The notes beneath the pieces are model-generated. The model was given only the letters and a program-made list of their open reading frames with translations. It was not told the DNA's origin and did not search any database. Below, piece after piece: positions 43,777 to 53,898 of a stretch of DNA of 64,000 nt. The DNA comes from Falsiroseomonas bella (lineage in GTDB: Bacteria > Pseudomonadota > Alphaproteobacteria > Acetobacterales > Acetobacteraceae), in the NCBI RefSeq assembly GCF_003173615.1, contig NZ_QGNA01000005.1, forward strand, positions 248,001-312,000. Reading direction: 5' to 3'. Numbering within the stretch: position 1 is the stretch's first letter; every line of letters begins with the position of its first letter. The position numbers were made by a program, and so were the translations under genes.

Positions 43777-45009
43777 TCAGCGCAGGGCGGCCTCGCGGCC
43801 CGGCTGCTCTTCCGGCACGAGGATGCCGACCGGCGGCGGCCGGTCCACCCAAGCCGCGCCGGAGCGTCCCTGCGCCTGCCCGTAATCGAACAGGGCGCGC
43901 ATGTAGCGAGGATCGAAGGGCTGGTCGCGCGGCGCCTGGAAGCCCGGGCCGATCGCCGCCAGCCGGAAGGCCACGCCGTCGCGGTGCATCGTCAGGTAGA
44001 TGCGGTGGATGTCCGCGATCCCGCTGAAATGCAGCAGCGTCTCCACCGAGCGTCGGGCGATGCGGAAGACGTTCCGGTCGGTCGGCGCGCTTTCCACGTC
44101 GATGCGGCCGTTGCGGACCACCCAGGCCGTGCGCTGGCGAGGGGCGCCCGCGGCCGCGGCCGCCTGGCGCAGGTCGAGCGAGGGCGGATACAGGAACACC
44201 TGCGTGGCCGCGCCGCCATCCACATGCATCTCCTGGAAGCGCCGGCCGCCGATCTCGACATCCACGAAGACCGGCGGGAAGGCGCCGGGCACCGAGGCGG
44301 AGGCCAGCAGCACGTCGCGGAACAGTTCGAGCGCATCGGGGTGGCCGCTGGCGGCGATGGCGCCGATGTTCCAGACCACGGGGCGGCGGATGTCGAGGTT
44401 GGTGGTGCCGATCAGCAGCAGCCGGCCGCGCCGGTATTCCCGCGCGATCGCGTCCAGCATCGCCTGGTCGGCATGACGGGCGATGAGGCGATAGAGCGGC
44501 GAGGTGTCGGCCAGCGCCTCGCCGAACAACACGCTGGTCAGGATGCGGCCGAACACGACGATGTCGGTGGGCGCGACCTCGGCGAAGACGGCGCGCAGCT
44601 GCGCGTCATAGGCCGGGCCGAGGAAGGCGAAGGGCGCGATCAGCGCGCCGGCGGAGATGCCGGTCACCACGTCGAATTCCGGGCGCGTGCCGGCCTCCGT
44701 CCAGCCCGCCAGCAGCCCGGCGCCGAAGGCGCCGTTGTCGCCCCCGCCCGACAGCGCCAGGTAGTGGGCCGGGCGCAGCGCCGCGCCGCGCGCCGGCGCC
44801 TCCGCGGCCAGCCGGCGCGTCAGCGCCGTCGCGGCCTCGCGCTCCCAGGCCGCGGCATCGCCGTCGGCCATGAAGCGCGCATTCGGCACGCCGAGCATCG
44901 CGGTCTGCACGCTCTCCTGCGGGGCCGGGGGCGGCAGGCGCGCGAAATTCGCGCAGCCGCCCAGGCCGAGCAGCAGCACCGCCACGGCGAGCCGATGCAG
45001 GAACGTCAT
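43777..45009 (-). CDS. patatin-like phospholipase, predicted lipoprotein
   Basis: A 410-residue lipase of the patatin family. The N-terminus is a lipoprotein signal with lipobox LGGC and acylated Cys19. The oxyanion loop SGGGDNGAFG (87-96), nucleophile S119 in GISAG (117-121) and the dyad Asp264 in VDGGA are all present, so it should be active. The start at 45009 is chosen because it puts the lipobox at the right place. It is probably held on the periplasmic face of a membrane and may hydrolyse phospholipids. It has no same-operon partner; the RND genes begin 245 bases upstream. Confidence 0.9.
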   Translation of the reverse strand: MTFLHRLAVAVLLLGLGGCANFARLPPPAPQESVQTAMLGVPNARFMADGDAAAWEREAATALTRRLAAEAPARGAALRPAHYLALSGGGDNGAFGAGLLAGWTEAGTRPEFDVVTGISAGALIAPFAFLGPAYDAQLRAVFAEVAPTDIVVFGRILTSVLFGEALADTSPLYRLIARHADQAMLDAIAREYRRGRLLLIGTTNLDIRRPVVWNIGAIAASGHPDALELFRDVLLASASVPGAFPPVFVDVEIGGRRFQEMHVDGGAATQVFLYPPSLDLRQAAAAAGAPRQRTAWVVRNGRIDVESAPTDRNVFRIARRSVETLLHFSGIADIHRIYLTMHRDGVAFRLAAIGPGFQAPRDQPFDPRYMRALFDYGQAQGRSGAAWVDRPPPVGILVPEEQPGREAALR

Positions 45010-45103
45010 CCGGCCGGCGCGAGCGGAAGGCGTGGGGCGCGCAATCCGCGCATGGGATCCTCTCGGTCGAAGTCGGCGGCGCAAGGCGAGGTCCGCGCCC
45101 GGT

Positions 45104-45132
45104 CCGGCGGAACGGCTCCGCGGTTCCGCCGG
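45104..45132. terminator. hairpin downstream of the RND pump genes
   Basis: Perfect 10-bp stem (45104-45113 with 45123-45132), 9-base loop, in the 245-bp gap about 120 bases past the minus-strand stop of the RND permease and before the patatin gene. It could end RND transcription; no T-tract. The rest of the gap shows nothing I can name. Confidence 0.45.
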
Positions 45133-45254
45133 TCGGGCATGGACCGCCGGGAACAGTTAGCGCCGAAGAGCGACGCAACTCAACGCGATTGGCACGTGAC
45201 CGATCCATGACGGCATCGGCCAGGGCCGGCGCGCACCCCGCCCCGCCGCGTCGC

Positions 45255-48200
45255 TCAGCCCTCGCCGACCGCAGGGCGCGGCGGGTCGGCCAGCTCCCGC
45301 GGCGCGCGGTCGGCGCGGCGCTCCATGACGATGACGTAGAGCGCGGGCAGCACGATCAGCGTCAGCAGCGTCGCCACCAGCAGCCCGCCCATGATGGCGA
45401 AGGCCATCGGCCCCCAGAACACCGTCGGCGCGATCGGGATCAGGCCGAGCACGGTGGACAGCGCCGTCAGCAGCATCGGCCTCAGGCGCGATGTGGCCGC
45501 CGCCACCACCGCGTCGCGCAGCGCCATCCCGTCGGCGCGGTCCTGGTCGATCTGCACGATCAGGATCACCGCGTTCTTCGCGATCATCCCGACCAGCGCG
45601 AGGATGCCGAGGATCGCGACGAAGCCCAGCGGCCGGCCGAAGGCGAGCAGCGCCATCACCACCCCGATCAGCCCGAGCGGCAGGATCGCCACCACCAGGC
45701 CGAGCCGCGCGAAACTCTGCAGCTGGAACATCAGCACGGTCAGCATGACCACGATCATCATCGGCACCACCGCCATGACCGAGGCCTGGCTGTCCGCGCT
45801 CTCCTCCGCGATCCCGCCGAGCTCGATCGCATAGCCCGCGGGCAGGCGGGCACGCAGCGCCGCGAGGCGCGGCTCGACCTCGGCCACCACCTGGTCCGGC
45901 AGGATGCCGGGCTGGACATCGGCCTGGACCGTCAGCGACGGCACGCGGTCGCGGCGCCAGACCAGGGGGAACTCCTGGCCGTATTCGAAGGTGGCGAACT
46001 GGCCGAACGCCACCGTGCGCCCGCCGGGGATCGGCACCTGCATCGTCAGCAGCGTGTCGAGCGAGAGCCGCTCCGCCGCGGTGGCACGCGCCAGCACGTT
46101 CACCAGGTAGATGTCGTCGCGGATCTGCGTGACGACGCTGCCGGTGATGACCGCGTTCAGCGTGGAGGCGATGGCGGCGGAGGAGAGGCCGAGCTGGCGC
46201 GCCTGTTCCTGGTCCACCACGACGCGCAGCTGCCGCGCCGGCTCCATCCAGTCGAAGTTGAGGTTGCGCGCGCCCGGGCTGGCAGCCAGCACCTGCGAGA
46301 CCTCAAAGGCGATGGAGCGCAGCGTCTCGATGTCCGGGCCGACCACGCGCCATTGCAGCGGCCAGCCCACCGGCGGCCCCAATTCCAGCGGGGAGACGCG
46401 GGCGATGGCAGCGGGGAAGCGCTCCGCCAGCAGCGCCTCGAGCCGGGGCTGCAGGCGCTGCCGCGCCTCGAAATCCTTCGCCACCACCACGGCCTGGGCG
46501 AAGAAGGGGTTTGCGAGCTGCGCATTGAGCGGCAGGTAGAAGCGGATCGCGCCGCGGCCGACATAGGTGCTCCAATGCGCGACATCCGGATCGGCGGCGA
46601 GCGCCGCATCCAGCTGCTCCGCCGCTTCCTGGCTCGCGAAGATGGAGGCGTTCTGCGGCAGCGTGATGTCCACCATCAGCTCCGGCCGGTCGGAGGAGGG
46701 GAAGAACTGCTGCGGCACGAAGCGCACCGCGAACACCGAGACGGCGAAGGCCGCGACCGCGACCGCGACCGTCACCCAGCGCACCCGGATCGCCAGCCGC
46801 AGGAAGCCGGCATAGGCGCGCAGCACGGCGCCAGGCGCCGGCGGCGGCGCGCCGGCGGCAGCGGCCTTCGGCGCCTTCAGGATCGCCATGCCCATCAGCG
46901 GCGCGAAGAGCACGGCGACGAACCAGGACACCACCAGCGCGATGCCGACGACCGCGAAGATGGAGAAGGTGTATTCGCCAGCAGAGCTTGCGGCAAAGCC
47001 GATCGGGATGAAGCCGGCGATGGTCACCAGCGTGCCGGTCAGCATCGGCGCGGCGAGCGTGCGATAGGCGAAGGTCGCGGCCTGGTCCTTGCTGTCCCCG
47101 GCGGCGAGTCGGCGGATCATCGCGTCGATCGTCGTCATCGCGTCGTCGACCAGCAGCGTCAGCGCGATGATCAGCGCGCCGAGCGAGATGCGCTGCAGGT
47201 CTATCCCCGCCAGCAGCATCAGCGGGAAGACGATGGCGAGCGTGAGCGGGATGGAGAGCGCGACCACCGCCCCGGCCCGGATGCCGAGCGCGATGAAGCT
47301 GACCACCATGATGATCACGATCGCCTGCCAGAGGCTTTCGGTGAAGTCGCCGATGGCGGTGTCCACCGTCTCGGCCTGGTCGGCGACGAGGAAGGGCTCG
47401 ATGCCGATCGGCAGCTCGCGCTCGATCAGGCGCATCTCGCGCCGCAAATTCTCGCCGAGGGCGAGGATGTCGCCGCCCTCCCGCATCGCCACCGCCAGCC
47501 CGATCGCGGGCTGGCCGTTGACGCGGAACATCGGCTGCGGCGGGTCGGCGAAGCCGCGGCGGATCTCGGCGATGTCGGTCAGCCGCACCAGCCTGTCGCC
47601 CGCGACGAAGGAGACGGCGGCGAGGTCGGCCTCGTTCTGGAAGGCGCCGGAGACGCGCAGCGCCAGCCTCTCCTCCCCGGTCTGCACCAGCCCAGCGGGG
47701 CTGACCGCGTTCTGCGCCTGCAGCGCCGCGATGAGCGCGGGATAGTTGAGCCCGAGACCCGCCAGGCGTTCGAGCGAGAACTCGATGAACACCACCTCGT
47801 CCTGCGCGCCCAGGATCTCGACCTTCGTCACGTCCGGCACCCGCAGCAGGCGCGAGCGCGCCGCCTCCACCTGGTCGCGCAACTCGCGGCGCGAGAAGCC
47901 GTCGGCGGTGAAGCCGAAGATGATGCCGAAGGTGTCGCCGAAATCGTCGTTGAAGCCCGGCCCCAGCACGCCCTGGGGCAATGTATGGCGCATGTCCCCG
48001 ACGCGCTTGCGCACCTCGTACCACATGTCCGGCACGACCTTCGCCGGGGTCGAGCCCTTCAGGTCCACGAAGATCGTCGTCTGGCCAGCGATCGTGTAGC
48101 TGCGCAACCGGTCGAGGTTCGGCGTCTCCTGCAGGGTGCGCTCCAGGCGCTCCGTCACCTGCAGCAGCGTCTCCTCGATCGTCGCGCCCGGCCAGGCGGC

Positions 48201-48353
48201 GGAGACGACCATGGTGCGGAAGGTGAAGGCCGGGTCCTCGTTGCGGCCGAGCCGCAGGAACACCAGCGCGCCGGCGATGACCGCCACCAGCATGAAATAG
48301 AGAACGAGCTGCGGCCGCCTGATGGACCACTCGGAGAGGTTGGGACCGATCAC
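45255..48353 (-). CDS. RND-family efflux permease
   Basis: A 1032-residue inner-membrane proton-driven pump subunit of the AcrB/HAE1-like type. Two large periplasmic loops follow helices 1 and 7, and the central transmembrane block has the LLVDDAMTTIDAMI segment carrying the acidic proton-relay pair near residue 395. Length is standard for a full RND pump. It starts by overlapping the adaptor stop (ATGA). No outer-membrane TolC-like gene is present, so the outer channel must come from elsewhere. Sequence style is of the multidrug type rather than the heavy-metal type, with low certainty. Confidence 0.94.
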   Translation of the reverse strand: MIGPNLSEWSIRRPQLVLYFMLVAVIAGALVFLRLGRNEDPAFTFRTMVVSAAWPGATIEETLLQVTERLERTLQETPNLDRLRSYTIAGQTTIFVDLKGSTPAKVVPDMWYEVRKRVGDMRHTLPQGVLGPGFNDDFGDTFGIIFGFTADGFSRRELRDQVEAARSRLLRVPDVTKVEILGAQDEVVFIEFSLERLAGLGLNYPALIAALQAQNAVSPAGLVQTGEERLALRVSGAFQNEADLAAVSFVAGDRLVRLTDIAEIRRGFADPPQPMFRVNGQPAIGLAVAMREGGDILALGENLRREMRLIERELPIGIEPFLVADQAETVDTAIGDFTESLWQAIVIIMVVSFIALGIRAGAVVALSIPLTLAIVFPLMLLAGIDLQRISLGALIIALTLLVDDAMTTIDAMIRRLAAGDSKDQAATFAYRTLAAPMLTGTLVTIAGFIPIGFAASSAGEYTFSIFAVVGIALVVSWFVAVLFAPLMGMAILKAPKAAAAGAPPPAPGAVLRAYAGFLRLAIRVRWVTVAVAVAAFAVSVFAVRFVPQQFFPSSDRPELMVDITLPQNASIFASQEAAEQLDAALAADPDVAHWSTYVGRGAIRFYLPLNAQLANPFFAQAVVVAKDFEARQRLQPRLEALLAERFPAAIARVSPLELGPPVGWPLQWRVVGPDIETLRSIAFEVSQVLAASPGARNLNFDWMEPARQLRVVVDQEQARQLGLSSAAIASTLNAVITGSVVTQIRDDIYLVNVLARATAAERLSLDTLLTMQVPIPGGRTVAFGQFATFEYGQEFPLVWRRDRVPSLTVQADVQPGILPDQVVAEVEPRLAALRARLPAGYAIELGGIAEESADSQASVMAVVPMMIVVMLTVLMFQLQSFARLGLVVAILPLGLIGVVMALLAFGRPLGFVAILGILALVGMIAKNAVILIVQIDQDRADGMALRDAVVAAATSRLRPMLLTALSTVLGLIPIAPTVFWGPMAFAIMGGLLVATLLTLIVLPALYVIVMERRADRAPRELADPPRPAVGEG

Positions 48354-49441
48354 GGCGCGGCCCCGAGCAGGCGCACCTTCTGCCCGGGCCGCAGCGCCTG
48401 CACACCCGCGGTGACGACCACCTCGCCCTCCGTCAGGCCGGAGCCGACGACGACGCGCGCGGGATCATGGCGCAGCACCTCGATGTTGCGCAGCGCGACC
48501 GTCTGCGTCGCCGGGTCCACCAGCCAGACCGCGGGCGCGTCGTCCTTGCGGGTCAGCGCGCCGGCCGGGATCGTGATGGCCGCGCCGCCATCCAGCTGCA
48601 TCCGCCCGGTGACGGTCGAGCCCAGGCGCAGCGCCGGCGGCGGATCCTCCAGCCCGATGCGCACCCGGAAGGTGCCGGTCGCCGGATCGGCGCTGGGCGA
48701 GACCTCCCGCACGCGGCCCTGGGTGCGCACGGCGGGATCGAGCGTCAGCGCCACCTCGATCGCCGCATTGGCCGGCGCCTGATCCTTCACCACCGGTGGC
48801 ACGTCGAACACCGCATCCAGGCCGCCCTGGCGGGCGATGCGCACGATCATCCGCCCGGGTGCCACCACCTCGCCGGGCTCCGCCCCGCGCGCCGTGACGG
48901 TGCCGGAGGCATCCGCGACAAGCTCGGTATAGCCGAGCCGGTTCTCCGCGATGTTCGCCTGGGCCTGCGCCGAGTCCAGCGCGCTGCGCGCGGTCTGGCG
49001 CTGCTGCGAGGCCTGGTCGTAGCGCTGGCGCGTGGTCCAGCCGCCGCGCAGCAGCTCGGCCTGCCGCCAGTAGTTGTTCTGCGCCTCGGCGAGCTGCGCC
49101 TCCGCGGCCGCCAGCGCGGCGCGGGCGGCGCGCAGGTTGTTCTCCTCATTCGTCGGATCGAGCCGCGCGATCACCTGCCCGGCCTGCACGCGGTCGCCGA
49201 CATTCACCAGGCGCTCCGTCATCCGGCCGTCTATGCGGAAGCCCAGACTGGCCTCCGTCTCGGCCTGGATGGTGCCGGTCAGGGACACGACCTCGCCACC
49301 CGCGCGTGGCTCCACGGTGACCACGCGCACCGGGCGCGGGTCGGCGGGCGGCGGCGCGGGCGGCTCGCTGCAGGCGAGCAACAGGGCGGGCAGCAGCAGC
49401 AGGGCGCGGCGTCCCGTTGGCAGTGCTGTCGGCATGCGCAT
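48350..49441 (-). CDS. RND periplasmic adaptor (membrane-fusion protein), lipoprotein
   Basis: A 363-residue adaptor linking the RND permease to an outer-membrane channel. It has a lipoprotein signal with lipobox LLAC (Cys24), a barrel-sandwich domain split around an alpha-helical hairpin (about 95-190, RAARAALAAAEAQLAEAQ), and beta-barrel and membrane-proximal domains after it. Two ATGs (49441 and 49435) are possible starts; I took the first, and neither has a strong Shine-Dalgarno. It is co-transcribed with the permease. Confidence 0.9.
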   Translation of the reverse strand: MRMPTALPTGRRALLLLPALLLACSEPPAPPPADPRPVRVVTVEPRAGGEVVSLTGTIQAETEASLGFRIDGRMTERLVNVGDRVQAGQVIARLDPTNEENNLRAARAALAAAEAQLAEAQNNYWRQAELLRGGWTTRQRYDQASQQRQTARSALDSAQAQANIAENRLGYTELVADASGTVTARGAEPGEVVAPGRMIVRIARQGGLDAVFDVPPVVKDQAPANAAIEVALTLDPAVRTQGRVREVSPSADPATGTFRVRIGLEDPPPALRLGSTVTGRMQLDGGAAITIPAGALTRKDDAPAVWLVDPATQTVALRNIEVLRHDPARVVVGSGLTEGEVVVTAGVQALRPGQKVRLLGAAP

Positions 49442-49517
49442 GGAACTGGTTCCACTCGGAAGGCTGAAGTCTAGAACGGGTCGGCGGCGACCAGAAGCGC
49501 GCCATGCGGCAGGGCTT

Positions 49518-51077
49518 CTAGCGCACCGCCATCGCATCTGCGGTGCCGGCCCGGTTGGCGTCATGGGCGGCCCGTCCCACCGGTGAGCCGGGCGTCCCAT
49601 TCGCCCGCTGCCCCGCGGCGCCGGGTGGAATGCCTTCCGCCACGCGGTCGCGCAGGTAAGGAAAGAACGGATTCGAGGAGATCCGCATCAGCGTGTCGAG
49701 CCCGGTCACCAGCACGCCACGCTCGCCCCGCGCCGCCAGCGCGCCGAGATTGAACCCGACCCCGTCGGCCGGATCGGGCACCAGCCCGTAGAGCCAGTCA
49801 TCCACCGGGAAGGGCAAGGCGATGTGGGAGAGCGAGTACAGCTCGCGCGGCCAGGCGAGGTCGAGCGGCACCATCCGCGTCGCCGTCTCGCCGGCCTCCG
49901 TGACCTCCGCCATGACTTCGGCGGAATCGGGGGTGACGTTGGTGATGCGCGTCATGCGGAAGCGCTGCGGCGCGGGGGGCAGCAGGCGGTCCACGGCCTG
50001 CGCCGCCTGCGGCGAGATCAGCGGCCCGAGCTTGGCATCGCGGTTCAGGTCGAACAGCACCAGCTCGCTGCCATTCGCGGGCAGCAGCGCATAGAGCGCG
50101 TTGACGATCGCGGGCGTGCTGACCGTGGCGTCCACCACCGACTGGAAGGTGAGCACCGGGGCAAGCCCATCCAGCCTGCCCGCGGCCGCCAGCCGCCGCG
50201 TCTGCTCCTGCAGCGCCGCCGTCAGCTGGTGCGACTGCCGCGCGGCGTTCACCGGGAAGGAGTTGAACTTGTAGGGGTTGAACTCCGGCAGCAGGTCCAG
50301 CCAGGCCGCGCCGGCGAAGGCGGGCAGCAGCGCCGGCAGGCCGGCGATGCCGGCGAAGCGTGCGAAGGCCGTCACGCCGACCATCGGCGAGACCAGCACC
50401 AGCCGCTGCGGCGCATCGAGCGACGGATCCTCGATGGCATCGAGCGCGTGCTTCATCACCAGCGCGCCGCCATTGGAATAGCCAACCAGGTGCAGCGGCC
50501 TGCCCGCGCCGGCACGCGCGCGCGCCGCGCGCACCGCAAGCCGCGTGGCCGCCGCCCAATCCTCCCAGGTCGCATCGGTCAGGCCAGCCGGCACCGTGCC
50601 GTGGCCCGGCATGCGCGGAACCACCGCCACCCAGCCGCGCGCGCGATACAGCTCCGCCAGGTGGCGCATGCTGTAGGGCGCATCGGTCATGCCATGCACC
50701 AGCACCGCCGCGCCCTGCGGCGGGCCTTCCGGCATCAGGATGACCGATCGGTTCCAGTCCTGCGGGAAGCCGGCGGGGTTGAGCGGGCTGTCCGCGAAGA
50801 AGCGGTTGGCCGGAACGCGGTCCTCGGGGTCGAGACGGTCCGTCACCTCGCGCCGCACCGCGGCGAAGGCGCGCGCCTCGGCCGCCATCCAGGCCTCCCA
50901 ATCCGCACCGGCCATCGCGGCGCGGTCCATCTCCGGCGGGACGTGGACATGCCATGGCCGCAGCGCCGGGCCGCGCTGCACATCATAGGCACGCAGCGCA
51001 AAGACCACGACGAGGAGCAGCAGGAAGAGCCCTGCCGCCCATCGCAGCAGCCGCGTCGTGCCGGCCCGGATGCCCAT
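49518..51077 (-). CDS. alpha/beta hydrolase with N-terminal membrane anchor
   Basis: A 519-residue hydrolase. One hydrophobic helix (about 11-30) anchors it, and the alpha/beta fold follows with the HG oxyanion turn (128-129), the nucleophile S201 in GYSNGG, and a GHGT motif near 158-161. The fold resembles monoacylglycerol-lipase or carboxylesterase types. A Pro/Gly/Ala-rich tail of about 35 residues has no recognised role. ATG at 51077 chosen because AAGGGGG precedes it by seven bases. Substrate unknown; divergent from the AI-2E-type permease. Confidence 0.86.
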   Translation of the reverse strand: MGIRAGTTRLLRWAAGLFLLLLVVVFALRAYDVQRGPALRPWHVHVPPEMDRAAMAGADWEAWMAAEARAFAAVRREVTDRLDPEDRVPANRFFADSPLNPAGFPQDWNRSVILMPEGPPQGAAVLVHGMTDAPYSMRHLAELYRARGWVAVVPRMPGHGTVPAGLTDATWEDWAAATRLAVRAARARAGAGRPLHLVGYSNGGALVMKHALDAIEDPSLDAPQRLVLVSPMVGVTAFARFAGIAGLPALLPAFAGAAWLDLLPEFNPYKFNSFPVNAARQSHQLTAALQEQTRRLAAAGRLDGLAPVLTFQSVVDATVSTPAIVNALYALLPANGSELVLFDLNRDAKLGPLISPQAAQAVDRLLPPAPQRFRMTRITNVTPDSAEVMAEVTEAGETATRMVPLDLAWPRELYSLSHIALPFPVDDWLYGLVPDPADGVGFNLGALAARGERGVLVTGLDTLMRISSNPFFPYLRDRVAEGIPPGAAGQRANGTPGSPVGRAAHDANRAGTADAMAVR

Positions 51078-51143
51078 GCGCGCCCCCTTGCATCGGTCGC
51101 GCAACTGACACTAGCTGGCGCCGCGGCGAGAGGCGAGGCGCGA

Positions 51144-52187
51144 ATGGCGGATGGTCGCGCGATGCGCGTGATGCTCGGGCTGAGCACGGCGATCCTGTTC
51201 GCCGGCGCCATCATGCTGGCGCAATCCGTCGTCGCGCCGGTGGTCTTCGCACTGTTTGCCATCGCGCTGGTCTGGCCTGTGCAGGGCTGGGCGCAGCAGC
51301 GCATGCCGAAGGTCGCCGCGCTGCTCGTCACCATGGTCGTGGCGCTGGTCGCGCTGGTGGGGCTGGCGCTGCTGGTGGCCTGGGCCTTCGGCCGCGTCGG
51401 CCAGTCGGTGGTGGCGAATGCCGCGACGCTGCAGGCGCTCTATGCGCAGAAGATGGCCTGGCTGGAGGCGCAGGGCATCCCGGCGGCCGGCGCGCTGGCG
51501 GGGCAGTTCGATGCGCGCTGGATGGTCCGCGTGGCGCAGGGGGTGCTGGCGCAGCTGCAGGGGATGCTGAGCTTCATCCTGCTCACGCTGGTCTATGTGA
51601 TGCTCGGCCTGCTGGAGGTGGACGTGGCGCAGCGGCAGATGCTGCGCCTCGGTCCCGGCGTGCCGGCCGCGCTGCTGCGCGCGGCGCAGCGCACCGCGCA
51701 GAAGCTGCGCACCTACATGATGGTGCGGACCTTCATGAGCGTGATCACCGGCCTCGCCGTCTGGGCCTTCGCCGCGGCCATGGGCCTCGATCTCGCGGCC
51801 GAATGGGGCGCCATCGCGCTGGTGCTGAACTACATCCCCTTCATCGGCCCGCTGGTGGCAACGCTGTTCCCCACCATCTTCGCGGTGCTGCAATTCGGCA
51901 CCTGGGAAGTGGCGGTGACCGTCTTCGCCGTGCTGCAGATCATCCAGTTCCTCGGCGGCAGCTACATCGAGCCGCGGCTCACCGGCGCGCGGCTGGCCGT
52001 CTCACCCTTCATGGTGCTGGTCTCGGTCTTCGTCGGCAGCTTCCTCTGGGGCATCCCCGGCGCCTTCATCGGCACGCCGGTGCTGATCGCGGTGCTGACG
52101 GTCTGCGAGGCCTTCCCGGCAAGCCGCTGGGTCGCGGACCTGATGTCCGGCCGCGAAGACGCACCGCCGCGCGCCGATCCGGAATAG
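51144..52187 (+). CDS. AI-2E family (PerM-type) transporter
   Basis: A 347-residue membrane protein of the AI-2E/PerM/TqsA family with about eight hydrophobic segments. The conserved C-terminal region has VLNYIPFIGPLVATLFP and the GGSYIEPRLTGARLAVSPFMV blocks that define the family. Members export autoinducer-2, exchange Na+/H+ or have no known job. GAGAGGCGAGG upstream supports the ATG at 51144. It is monocistronic, convergent with the Na/Pi cotransporter with only 11 bases between stops. Confidence 0.88.
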   Translation: MADGRAMRVMLGLSTAILFAGAIMLAQSVVAPVVFALFAIALVWPVQGWAQQRMPKVAALLVTMVVALVALVGLALLVAWAFGRVGQSVVANAATLQALYAQKMAWLEAQGIPAAGALAGQFDARWMVRVAQGVLAQLQGMLSFILLTLVYVMLGLLEVDVAQRQMLRLGPGVPAALLRAAQRTAQKLRTYMMVRTFMSVITGLAVWAFAAAMGLDLAAEWGAIALVLNYIPFIGPLVATLFPTIFAVLQFGTWEVAVTVFAVLQIIQFLGGSYIEPRLTGARLAVSPFMVLVSVFVGSFLWGIPGAFIGTPVLIAVLTVCEAFPASRWVADLMSGREDAPPRADPE

Positions 52188-52198
52188 GGCGACGCGCC

Positions 52199-53881
52199 CT
52201 ATCCCCCGCCGCCGGGCTCCTTGGCCGCGCGTCCCGGGGCAAGTCGGGTGGCCAGCAGTTCGCCGCGGCGTTCCAGCAGCGGATGCGCCACCGCCGCCAG
52301 ATGCGCGCCGACCCGCCGAAGGTCGCGGATCGCATCCAGCACGAGCCCCGGCGTGGCGCCCGGCTCGCCCAGCGGCAGCGGCGCGGCCTTCGCTGCTCGA
52401 CGCGCGGCGGCGCTCTCCGTGCCGCGCAGCATCTCCTTCGCCTGCACCAGGCGGCGCGCGGCCTCCGCATCCGATTCGGTGAAGACGGCGACGGCGAGGC
52501 GCAACTCCTCGCGCAGCGCCGCATGCAGCGCCGCGATGTCCCTTCGGTCCGCCTCCGCCAGCGTCACGCCCCGGCGCGCACGCTTGGCGGCATGCCGCGC
52601 GACGTCGCGGCTCAGCACATCGGCGGCATGTTCCAGCGCGATGGCAAAGGACTGGATGGCCGCGATGCGCTCGCGATCCGACTCCGTCAGCAGATCGCCC
52701 GGCATGCCGGCAAGATACGCGAGCACGGCGCGGTGCAGCCGGTCCACCACGTCGTCCATCGTGGCCAGCGCCTTGGCAGCATCGCGCGCATCCTCGGCGA
52801 AGGCGCGGGTGGAGGCGTCCAGCATCCGCTCCAGCACATCGGCGATGCGCAGCACCTCGCGCCGCGCATTCGCCATCGCCACGGCCGGCATCGCCGCCGC
52901 GGCAGGATCGAGGTAGCGCGGCGCCGCCTCGTCCAGCTCGGGACGCTCGGGCAAGAGCTTCGTCAGCGCCCAGGCCAGCGGGCGCAGCAGCGGCAGGGCG
53001 AGCAGGCTCGTCGCCACGTTGAAGGCGAGATGCGCGGTGGCGACCAGGCGCAACGGCGTCGGCACCAGCGAGGCGAGCCAGGCGCTGACCTCGGGCAGGA
53101 AGGCCAGCACCAGCGCGCAGCCCAGCACGCGGTTGACGAGGTTGCCGAGCGGCAGCCGCAGCCGCGCCCGATCACCCGGCCGGCCGCCGCCCTGCAGCAG
53201 CGGGTTCAGCGCGCTGCCCAGGTTGGCGCCGAGCACCATCGCCACCGCGGCGTCCGGCAGCAGCACGCCGCCGCCGGCGAGCGTCGCCACGAACAGCACC
53301 GCCGCGATGGAGGAATGCGCCGCCCAGGCGATCACGGCCGCCAGCACCAGGTTCGGCAGCGGCTGGTCCGCCATCGCATGCAGCACCTGCGCCAGCGCCG
53401 GCGAGGCCTGCACGGGCGCGAGCGTCTCCACCATCAGATGCAGCGCGAGCAGCATCAGCCCGAGCCCGATGGCAACGCGGCCGAGGTCGCGCGACTGCGC
53501 GCGCCGCCCCTTCCGAAACGCGATGACGCCGAGCAGGATCAGCAGCGGCGAGAGCCAGCCCGCATCGAAGGACAGCACCTGCACGATCATCGCCGTGCCG
53601 ATATTGGCGCCGAGCATCGCCGCCAGCGCCGGCACCAGCGCAACGGCGCCGGCCGAGGCGAAGCCCGCGATCATCAGCGCGGTCGCGGTGCTGCTCTGCA
53701 GCGCCGCGGTCACGCCGAGCCCGGCGAGCAGCGCGCGCCAGGGCGTGCCGAGCGCGGTGCCGAGCAGCGCCTGCAGCCGCCCGCCGAAGGCGCGCTCCAC
53801 GCCGGACTGCACCATGTGCAGCCCCCAGAGCAGCAGCGCGGCCTCGCCCGCGAGCTGGACCAGCAGGCGCAGCTCGGTCAT
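52199..53881 (-). CDS. Na/Pi cotransporter family protein with PhoU-like domain
   Basis: A 560-residue protein of the NptA/YjbB family. The N-terminal membrane domain contains the two inverted QSS-type repeats, QSSTATAL (62-69) and a diverged HSSIAAVL (189-196), plus GANIGT (91-96) and a later GANLGS. The C-terminal 230 residues are helical and PhoU-like. E. coli YjbB of this family exports phosphate; animal NptA/SLC34 proteins import it. It is 17 bases after iolE in the same operon, so it is probably made along with inositol catabolic enzymes. Its role as a phosphate-balancing exporter here is inferred. Confidence 0.9.
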   Translation of the reverse strand: MTELRLLVQLAGEAALLLWGLHMVQSGVERAFGGRLQALLGTALGTPWRALLAGLGVTAALQSSTATALMIAGFASAGAVALVPALAAMLGANIGTAMIVQVLSFDAGWLSPLLILLGVIAFRKGRRAQSRDLGRVAIGLGLMLLALHLMVETLAPVQASPALAQVLHAMADQPLPNLVLAAVIAWAAHSSIAAVLFVATLAGGGVLLPDAAVAMVLGANLGSALNPLLQGGGRPGDRARLRLPLGNLVNRVLGCALVLAFLPEVSAWLASLVPTPLRLVATAHLAFNVATSLLALPLLRPLAWALTKLLPERPELDEAAPRYLDPAAAAMPAVAMANARREVLRIADVLERMLDASTRAFAEDARDAAKALATMDDVVDRLHRAVLAYLAGMPGDLLTESDRERIAAIQSFAIALEHAADVLSRDVARHAAKRARRGVTLAEADRRDIAALHAALREELRLAVAVFTESDAEAARRLVQAKEMLRGTESAAARRAAKAAPLPLGEPGATPGLVLDAIRDLRRVGAHLAAVAHPLLERRGELLATRLAPGRAAKEPGGGG

Positions 53882-53898
53882 CGGCGGGCCGCCTCCTC